Part shown: positions 34,180-39,754 of the stretch, one piece after another | Layout: every line of letters begins with the position of its first letter | Position numbering within the stretch: the stretch's first letter is position 1 | Assembly: GCF_000153345.1 (NCBI RefSeq) | Contig: NZ_CH724125.1 | Coordinates: forward strand, 1,511,021 to 1,550,774 | DNA from: Neptuniibacter caesariensis | GTDB lineage: Bacteria > Pseudomonadota > Gammaproteobacteria > Pseudomonadales > Balneatricaceae | DNA: 39,754 nt | Reading direction: 5' to 3' | The notes under the pieces: model-generated | Told to the model about the DNA's origin: nothing | The model's database searches: none | The model's input: only the letters and a program-made list of their open reading frames with translations | Made by a program: the position numbers and the translations under genes

Positions 34180-35067
34180 ATGAGACGTGTTACAAAAGCC
34201 GTTATCCCCGTTGCTGGACTTGGCACCCGAGTACTTCCTGCCAGCAAAGCTATACCTAAGGAAATGATGCCTGTTGTTGATAAACCTGTGATTCAACATG
34301 TTGTTGAAGAAGCGGTTGCTGCTGGCATTAAAGACATAGTGCTGGTTACACGTTCGGGAAAGGCCTCTGTTGAAGACCACTTTGATTGCCACTACGAGCT
34401 CGAAGCAGAGCTGGAGCGCAAAGGCAAGACCTCTATCCTTGAAGCGGTGCGCAATATCATCCCTGCTGATGTATCAATCAGCGCAGTACGCCAGCATAAA
34501 GCACTTGGCCTCGGCCACGCGGTATTGTGTGCTTCACCAATTATCGGCGACGAAGACTTTGCCGTACTGCTACCCGACATGCTGATCAATAGCCACGGTT
34601 TACCGAAAGCAGACCTGACAGCCATGGTTGAAGCATATCAAGACAGTGGCCACGGCCAGATCATGGTTGAACCGGTGCCGATGGAGCACGTCGATCGTTA
34701 CGGCGTTGTAGATTGCGAAGGCGTCAGCATTTCAGCTGGCCAGTCCGCGGACATCGCACGTATGGTCGAAAAACCACCTGTTGATGAAGCCCCATCCAAC
34801 CTAACGATAAACGGTCGCTATATTCTCCCTGCACGCATCATGGAGCTGTTAAAAGACACCAAGCCTGGTGCAGGTGGAGAAATACAGCTAACCGATGCCA
34901 TGGCTGATTACTTATCTGAAGGCAATCTACAAGCCTTCCATATGAGCGGCAAAACCTACGACTGCGGCAATAAAGCGGGTTACCTGCAAGCTAATGTTGT
35001 TTATGGCCTTCAGCACGCCGAAACGGCAGAAAGCCTGAAAGCGTTCATTAAAGAGCTTGATCTTTAA
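34180..35067 (+). CDS. galU: UTP-glucose-1-phosphate uridylyltransferase
   Basis: Makes UDP-glucose from glucose-1-phosphate and UTP, the precursor for glucosyl transfer and UDP-glucuronate. The 295-residue protein starts with the nucleotidyltransferase signature AVIPVAGLGTRVLPASKAIPKEMMPVVDKPVIQHVVEEA, has the family block IMVEPVPMEHVDRYGVVDCEG, and the late GGEIQLTDAMADYL and YDCGNKAGYLQANV segments. Length is normal. It lies at the edge of the EPS region and likely serves it, though the enzyme is also general housekeeping. Confidence 0.97.
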   Translation: MRRVTKAVIPVAGLGTRVLPASKAIPKEMMPVVDKPVIQHVVEEAVAAGIKDIVLVTRSGKASVEDHFDCHYELEAELERKGKTSILEAVRNIIPADVSISAVRQHKALGLGHAVLCASPIIGDEDFAVLLPDMLINSHGLPKADLTAMVEAYQDSGHGQIMVEPVPMEHVDRYGVVDCEGVSISAGQSADIARMVEKPPVDEAPSNLTINGRYILPARIMELLKDTKPGAGGEIQLTDAMADYLSEGNLQAFHMSGKTYDCGNKAGYLQANVVYGLQHAETAESLKAFIKELDL

Positions 35068-35309
35068 ATATTCGAGAATATTTCGCCGCGAGGGCGTGCC
35101 TCCAACCACACTATCATGTGGGAGTAACGTTGCTATGCCCCTTGGGTACCTCCGTCGCGATAACCCGTAGCGGGAAGCCCCCTCGGGTCCCCAGTCGTAA
35201 ATAAGATACCTCTCGTTGTATCAGAGATATCCAGGGAAGGGTTTTACCTGCCAGCCAAAGAGCAGGTAAAATGCCGTATTAGCATTTTGCTACAACTAAG
35301 GAACACCTG
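35068..35309. repeat. galU-pgi gap: REP-like block 3 and pgi leader hairpins
   Basis: An inverted REP-like unit at 35083-35105 and a direct long-form unit at 35117-35160 follow the galU stop, then a degenerate piece to about 35200. After these comes the pgi leader: inverted repeat TTTTACCTGC/GCAGGTAAAA (35242-35251 with 35262-35271, perfect) and a second AAAATGC/GCATTTT (35268-35274 with 35282-35288). The two share bases 35268-35271, so the hairpins compete. AAGGA at about 35298 is the pgi ribosome site. Confidence 0.75.
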
Positions 35310-36944
35310 ATGCCTGCAAATGAATCTGTAGCGTGGAACGATCTTCAGTCTCATGCCTACTACATGTCTCAGTCACACATCAGCACTCTGTTCAGAGAAG
35401 AGACTGATCGGTTTAGCTTATACACTTTTGAACAGAACAAATTTCTTCTCGACCTATCTAAGCAACGCATTACTGAAGAAACGTTAGCTTTGCTGATAAA
35501 ACTGGCTGAAGAAAAAGGCCTTCAGCAATGGATTCAGAAGCTATTCGATGGTGATCATGTAAATGATTCAGAAGATAGGCCTGCCCTACACACGGCCTTA
35601 AGAACACCTGCAGACAGAATCCTGTCGATCAACGATAAAAACATTATTGACGAAGTTCATAGCAATCTGTCACGCATGGAAGAAATTGTGGAGCGTATCC
35701 ACTCAGGTCAGTGGCGCGGTTTTACCGGGCATTCAATCGATACCGTTGTTAATATCGGCGTAGGCGGCTCAGATCTTGGCCCGTTTATGGCTTGTAAAGC
35801 TTTAGCTGAAAATCAGGCTGATACCGCTAAAAGTCTAAAGATTCATTTTGTTTCCTCAATGGACGGTAGCCAGCTTGCGGAACTTCTTAGTGAGTTGAAC
35901 CCCGCGCGAACGCTTTTCGTCATTTCCTCAAAGTCATTTACGACAATAGACACACTGGCAAATGCGCAAACGGCAAAAGAATGGCTGAAAAAATCCAGCT
36001 ACGCAGCCAGCGAAGAGACACTGATTTCTCGCCACTTTATCGGCGTTTCAGCCAATCCAGATAAAGTCTGCGAATGGGGTATACCCAAAAGCAACCAATT
36101 AGAGTTCTGGGACTGGACCGGCGGCCGTTATTCAATGTGGTCCACTATTGGGTTACCCATAGCGTTAAAACTAGGTATGTCAGGCTTTAGGGAGTTTCTT
36201 AACGGCGCTCATGAAATGGATGAGCACTTTAGAAACGCAGCGTTTTCAGAAAACCTGCCCGTTTTACTTGCGATGGCGGGAATCTGGAATATCAACTTTT
36301 TAAACATTAATGCCCACGCGATTCTTCCCTACGATGGCCGTCTCAGTCATATCCCGGCATACCTGGAACAGCTTGAGATGGAAAGCAACGGTAAGTCCGT
36401 CGACAGGCAAGGTAACAACGTTGACTATAAGACCTGCCCCATCTTGTGGGGAGAAGTAGGCACAAACGCTCAACACGCTTTTTACCAACTGCTCCATCAG
36501 GGAACCGAAGCAGTCATGTGCGACTTTATCGTCGCCGCCAGAAGATATCATGATACGAACAACCCAGAGCTGCAGCATCAGCACCAGCTAAACCTGGCAA
36601 ACTGCCTTGCTCAGTCTCGTATTCTCGCTTTGGGTGATTCTGTTTTAGAAGGTGCTGAAAGCGCTCCTGCTTTCAAACGCTATAAGGGCAATCAGCCCTG
36701 CACTACGATCATGCTGGATGAATTGAACCCATTCTCTTTTGGCCAGCTTATCGCCCTATACGAGCATAAAGTCTTTGTGCAATCGGTTATCTGGGATATC
36801 AACCCGTTCGATCAATGGGGCGTAGAGCTAGGTAAAAAAGTAGCGACATCATTATTAGACGCGCTAGGGACAGAAAGAAAGCAACCCGATTTCGACAGCT
36901 CAACCAATGGCCTTATTAACAGAATTACAGAGAGAGGCGAGTAA
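35310..36944 (+). CDS. pgi: Glucose-6-phosphate isomerase
   Basis: Interconverts glucose-6-P and fructose-6-P. The 544 residues include VVNIGVGGSDLGPFMACKAL, the signature block WDWTGGRYSMWSTIGLPIAL near 270, and the C-terminal VFVQSVIWDINPFDQWGVELGKKVA with the second family signature. Length matches the E. coli-type enzyme. The downstream dehydrogenase-like gene begins directly after the stop (TAAATG), so they are cotranscribed. Its leader has two overlapping hairpins. Confidence 0.98.
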   Translation: MPANESVAWNDLQSHAYYMSQSHISTLFREETDRFSLYTFEQNKFLLDLSKQRITEETLALLIKLAEEKGLQQWIQKLFDGDHVNDSEDRPALHTALRTPADRILSINDKNIIDEVHSNLSRMEEIVERIHSGQWRGFTGHSIDTVVNIGVGGSDLGPFMACKALAENQADTAKSLKIHFVSSMDGSQLAELLSELNPARTLFVISSKSFTTIDTLANAQTAKEWLKKSSYAASEETLISRHFIGVSANPDKVCEWGIPKSNQLEFWDWTGGRYSMWSTIGLPIALKLGMSGFREFLNGAHEMDEHFRNAAFSENLPVLLAMAGIWNINFLNINAHAILPYDGRLSHIPAYLEQLEMESNGKSVDRQGNNVDYKTCPILWGEVGTNAQHAFYQLLHQGTEAVMCDFIVAARRYHDTNNPELQHQHQLNLANCLAQSRILALGDSVLEGAESAPAFKRYKGNQPCTTIMLDELNPFSFGQLIALYEHKVFVQSVIWDINPFDQWGVELGKKVATSLLDALGTERKQPDFDSSTNGLINRITERGE

Positions 36945-38216
36945 ATGAAAGTAACCATTTGGGGCAACGAATTACTCGCCTGGACCGCTGCAGCAGCCTT
37001 AGCTGAAAGCGGAAATCATGTTCTTCTTGTAACCAACGAACATGAAGTACCGAACGAAGCCGAAACTGAATTTAAAGTGAGTAATGAGCCAGGCCTGGAA
37101 CAACTCATTACTGATAGCAAAGCCTGCGGACGCCTGAAAGTTGGATCAGATGAAGAAGGTGTTATCCACGCATCTAATCATATTCTGGCGCTAAACCCGG
37201 ACCAATTTGTCACAGCAGAACGATTGGTAGCCAGATTAAGCCAAACGCATTCCAGTAATCTATTGATCATTAACCAATCGAATTTTGGTGTGGGCAGCTC
37301 TGATCGTTTGCAGAGCCAGATAGGTGAAGCTAATAACCAGGTTATCTGTTATATCCCCGACATGCTCGCTGAAGGTTCCGCACTGCAGGATTACAAATGG
37401 CCGCAGACCTACATTATTGGCTGTACTAATGATTGGGCCATGCTCAATATCAAAGCGTTGTTCAGACCTTTCAGTCAAGCCGTTAAGCAATGGATGATTA
37501 TGACGGCGAAAGAGGCTGAGTTTACCAAGTTTGCTAACACCGGCATGTTAGCCCTACGACTGGGCTATATTAATGAACTAGCCAACCTTGCCGATCAGTT
37601 GGAAGTGGATATAGAAGTCATAAGAGAAGCGATGGTTACAGATCCCCGAATCGGTCCTCACTATCTTCACCCAGGCTGTGGCTTTGGTGGCCTGCATTTC
37701 CAGCAATACATCGAAGCCCTGTCCGAACTCATGTCAGAAGCACGTAACTCTAAGCTTCTGGACACCGTACTTACGGAAAATGAAAAACAGAAAGAGCAAC
37801 CGTTCCGTAAACTCTGGCGTCATTACGATTGCGATCTGGAAAACCGCGTAGTAACCATCTGGGGCCTGTCATTTAAACCAGGGACCGCCAGTATAGATAA
37901 TGCCCCCAGTTTGAAAGTTATCAACACGCTGCTGGCGCAGAACTGCAGGGTTCAGGTGCACGACCCGGAAGCGATGGGTAATATTCGAGAGCATTTTGGC
38001 GAGCAGCCAAACTTAGCCTATTTCGACAACGGTTATGACTCCCTGAAGAAATCTGATGGCCTGCTATTACTCACAGACTGGCCTGAGTACTGGTCCCCAG
38101 ATTATGATGAAATTCTCAATCAGATGAAGTACCCATTGATTATCGACGGCAGAAACATCTTTGATAAAGAGATGCTCGAAAGCCTGGGCTTCATCTACTA
38201 CGGCGTCGGCCGTTAG
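36945..38216 (+). CDS. UDP-glucose dehydrogenase-like protein, probably catalytically dead
   Basis: Clear homologue of UDP-glucose 6-dehydrogenase over its length (423 residues): middle-domain block EFTKFANTGMLALRLGYINELANLA, the DPRIGPHYLHPGCGFGG segment, and C-terminal VTIWGLSFKPGTASIDNAPSLKVI with the UDP-binding domain after it. Two key sites are lost. The N-terminal NAD motif GxGYVG reads GNELLA (7-12), and the catalytic cysteine of GGSCFPKD is His251 in GGLHFQQY. The reading frame is intact and well translated (GAGG before ATG), so it looks like a maintained pseudoenzyme or one with changed activity, and not a decayed gene. Confidence 0.88.
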   Translation: MKVTIWGNELLAWTAAAALAESGNHVLLVTNEHEVPNEAETEFKVSNEPGLEQLITDSKACGRLKVGSDEEGVIHASNHILALNPDQFVTAERLVARLSQTHSSNLLIINQSNFGVGSSDRLQSQIGEANNQVICYIPDMLAEGSALQDYKWPQTYIIGCTNDWAMLNIKALFRPFSQAVKQWMIMTAKEAEFTKFANTGMLALRLGYINELANLADQLEVDIEVIREAMVTDPRIGPHYLHPGCGFGGLHFQQYIEALSELMSEARNSKLLDTVLTENEKQKEQPFRKLWRHYDCDLENRVVTIWGLSFKPGTASIDNAPSLKVINTLLAQNCRVQVHDPEAMGNIREHFGEQPNLAYFDNGYDSLKKSDGLLLLTDWPEYWSPDYDEILNQMKYPLIIDGRNIFDKEMLESLGFIYYGVGR

Positions 38217-38427
38217 AGGTTGAAACCATCGCCACGAAGGCACACCTTCTTTTTTGTGGGAGCGCCGTTGCTATGCCCCTTTGGTACCACCGCCGCGGAA
38301 AACTAATCGGCGCATGATGCACCTCCTAAAGGGCCCAATATTGCAGGCGAGGCGCCTCACCTCGATTAATCTTTACCGCGGTAAAGCCCTAGGCCCGCCT
38401 CGACAACCCAGAACTGAGAAAGAAAAC
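38217..38427. repeat. REP-like block 4
   Basis: Inverted degenerate unit 38229-38248, direct long-form unit 38255-38297, and an inverted unit 38307-38327, then short palindromes GAGGCGCCTC near 38350 and CTTTACCGCGGTAAAG at 38371-38386. An open frame from 38254 runs through this block into the VanZ-like gene, adding 58 repeat-derived residues that are not believed to be protein. Confidence 0.75.
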
Positions 38428-38799
38428 TTGAACAACTCGTTTACCCAAAAATACAAAACCATCATCTGGGTGATTTTCCTTCTGGCCCTCGCCGCTTTGG
38501 CTTACGGTATATTCCGCCCGGCTCCGCCAGAAAGGATCTTTGAAAATTCAGATAAGGTTGGACACTTTATGGCGTTTTTTGGAGTCTCATTTATGGGAAG
38601 GCTTGCCCTATATAAGATCCCTGGCTGGACCTACTGGAGCAGCTGGTTTGTACTGGCAGGGTTACTCGAATACCTACAAGGTGTATTACGCCCACTTAGA
38701 CACTTCTCTATCGAAGATGCCTATGCAAATGCCATAGGCGTACTCATCGCAATTACGGTTTACATTGTGGCAACAAAGATTTCAGAGCGAGCTGAATAG
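38428..38799 (+). CDS. VanZ-like small membrane protein
   Basis: VanZ-family membrane protein, function in Gram-negatives unknown. Start is placed at TTG 38428 with a GAGAAAGA ribosome site, giving 123 residues with four predicted helices. Seen: first helix IIWVIFLLALAALAYGIF, the conserved SDKVGHFMAFFGVSF, then LLEYLQGVLRPLRHFSIEDAYANAIGVLIA, which carry the family Lys/His and the E-Q-R and D-N positions. The longer frame from ATG 38254 starts inside a REP-like repeat and was rejected. Confidence 0.85.
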   Translation: MNNSFTQKYKTIIWVIFLLALAALAYGIFRPAPPERIFENSDKVGHFMAFFGVSFMGRLALYKIPGWTYWSSWFVLAGLLEYLQGVLRPLRHFSIEDAYANAIGVLIAITVYIVATKISERAE

Positions 38800-38952
38800 C
38801 ATCAATCGGCGCGTGGCGCGCCTGCTACACTAGCAAGGCCTAAGGGAGAGGATAGTATTTGCTACCCCCTCTTTCCCTGTAGGAGAGGCTTTTGCTATGC
38901 CCTTTAGGTACTAACGTCGATAATCACCCCTAGTTACCTCAATGAAACTCAA
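38800..38952. repeat. REP-like block 5
   Basis: Inverted unit 38806-38829 (TCGGCGCGTGGCGCGCCTGCTACA), a degenerate insert-like piece 38843-38872, and a direct unit of the variant long form at 38878-38920 (TGTAGGAGAGGC, then TTTGCTATGCCCTTTAGGTAC, then AACGTCGA). It lies between the convergent VanZ-like and SH3-domain genes and could act as a bidirectional terminator. Confidence 0.75.
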
Positions 38953-39576
38953 TTACTTGCTATACCCCACCAGCTGGCAACGATGCCCTTCAAGGCTCAC
39001 TTCATCCAGCTCATAAGAGGCATCTGCCTTCATTAGGATATGCATAGAATAATCCCCAGAAGATTTCACCACCTGATGCTCTAACGTCTGGTTAACGGGT
39101 ACAGGAATCATCTCACCATTTCGGGTTTTAGCTACCAGCTCAGCACTGCAGTTAACCTTAATACGCTTCAAACCGGCATCCTGCTTCAATCCATACTGAA
39201 GATGAAGATCGCACCCCTGAACCAGCTCAGTGCCCTCCACCTTCTCACAAGCCAAGTCTGCGATGTTATCAGTTAACAGAAGCTCTTCGGGTGTATTTTG
39301 CTTAACAACAGCCTTCTCTTCTTTCAAGAAAGAACTGTGCATCCAACCCTCAGTTTGGTTAGCCTGATCTTCGCGCCCCTTAAAATAAATTCGAGTCCAT
39401 TCACCCTTATCTTCAACCTTAATAACCAAATGGCCTTTGTTGAGCATCAACATGCTCCGGCCATGCAAACCGGGCTTTTCCCGAACCCGAACACTATCCG
39501 CGGTAACAACCAGATATTCGACAGCTGAAGCTGAAATAGGGAACAAACAAAATAACGCGAAAAGATACTTATACAC
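38953..39576 (-). CDS. Secreted SH3-domain protein
   Basis: Start taken as GTG 39576, eight bases after GGAAAGG, giving a 207-residue protein with a signal peptide (MYKYLFALFCLFPISASA). A bacterial SH3b domain covers about residues 22-85 (VTADSVRVREKPGLHGRSMLMLNKGHLVIKVEDKGEWTRIYF, then EGWMHSSFL), suggesting binding to cell wall or another periplasmic ligand. The remainder has four cysteines (LACEK, GCDLHL, VNCSAE, GHRCQL) that probably form two disulfides; this part is unrecognised. A longer frame from 39717 begins in repeat sequence and was rejected. Confidence 0.85.
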   Translation of the reverse strand: MYKYLFALFCLFPISASAVEYLVVTADSVRVREKPGLHGRSMLMLNKGHLVIKVEDKGEWTRIYFKGREDQANQTEGWMHSSFLKEEKAVVKQNTPEELLLTDNIADLACEKVEGTELVQGCDLHLQYGLKQDAGLKRIKVNCSAELVAKTRNGEMIPVPVNQTLEHQVVKSSGDYSMHILMKADASYELDEVSLEGHRCQLVGYSK

Positions 39577-39639
39577 CTGAGAAACCTTTCCATGGGTAAC
39601 GGGATTTAAAAGGATTGTATAGAGGCTTAATGCTGATTT

Positions 39640-39754
39640 CCAATTCTCCGAAGCGGGAGCTTCTGTGAGAGAGGCTTTTCTATGCCTCATGGTTACCAGC
39701 CTAGAAAATCGGCGCAACTACCCGAGGGGCATAGCAAATACAACTCCCACATCA
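39640..39754. repeat. REP-like block 6 (reaches right edge)
   Basis: A degenerate direct unit of the long form at 39664-39704 (TGTGAGAGAGGC with TTTTCTATGCCTCATGGTTACC) is followed by an inverted long-form piece at 39721-39751 whose complement reads TGTGGGAGTTGTATTTGCTA then TGCCCCTCGGG. The block probably continues past the window. Confidence 0.65.

Noticed and set aside
33745-34625. Minus-strand open frames across the EpsL-like and galU genes
   Set aside because: Antisense shadows of strong coding sequence without ribosome sites or protein-like features.
1-39754. CRISPR arrays, tRNA/rRNA genes, insertion sequences, integrase or att sites
   Set aside because: None was seen on reading through; the regularly recurring elements are REP-like units with irregular spacing and no transposase gene.

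Overview
The window reads as chromosome from a marine-type gammaproteobacterium, probably of the Oceanospirillales kind. This is inferred from the rplM-rpsI-petABC order with zapE alongside, from the gammaproteobacterial PVWY form of the cytochrome b Qo motif, and from Pseudomonas-like REP repeats; no rRNA or tRNA gene is present to fix the taxon.

Left flank (1-7131, nearly all minus strand) is housekeeping: rplM-rpsI with a terminator, petABC for the cytochrome bc1 complex (petC runs off the left edge), zapE, an lrgA-lrgB pair and a GDT1/UPF0016 Mn/Ca exporter-like gene. Two intergenic gaps here hold blocks of REP-like repeats.

Central region (7383-34105) is a complete exosortase/exopolysaccharide locus. 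prsK-prsR (plus) encode a membrane histidine kinase and a sigma-54-dependent response regulator. Facing them is one tightly packed minus-strand gene string of about 20 kb (30937 down to 10768): initiating phosphoglycosyltransferase, chain-length protein, tyrosine autokinase, pyruvyltransferase-like protein, Wzx flippase, hexapeptide acyltransferase, FrhB-like Fe-S protein, Wzy polymerase, asparagine-synthase-like protein, an unrecognised secreted protein, two GT2 glycosyltransferases, a PssD/PssE split glycosyltransferase, an exosortase with a fused EpsI-like domain, the TPR lipoprotein PrsT and an ExeA-like ATPase. Upstream lie the only sorting substrate in the window, a small secreted protein with a VPVPA-type C-terminal anchor (31062-31679, minus), and the plus-strand export genes (Wza-like lipoprotein, EpsL-like barrel). 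The substrate gene carries a near-consensus sigma-54 promoter, which closes a plausible loop: PrsK senses, PrsR activates RpoN, the anchored protein is made, and the exosortase in the EPS gene string processes it.

Right flank (34180-39754) has galU, pgi, a UDP-glucose-dehydrogenase homologue that has lost its catalytic cysteine and most of its nucleotide-binding glycine motif, a VanZ-like protein and a secreted SH3-domain protein, with REP blocks in most gaps. galU and pgi connect central sugar phosphates to UDP-glucose, a likely precursor for the polysaccharide.

The least explained items are the sigma-54-driven exosortase regulon as a unit, the secreted 507-residue protein of unknown function, the asparagine-synthase-like protein without Cys2, the UDP-glucose-dehydrogenase pseudoenzyme, and a REP family existing in a short form and in a form with a 19-base insertion, found only outside the polysaccharide locus.
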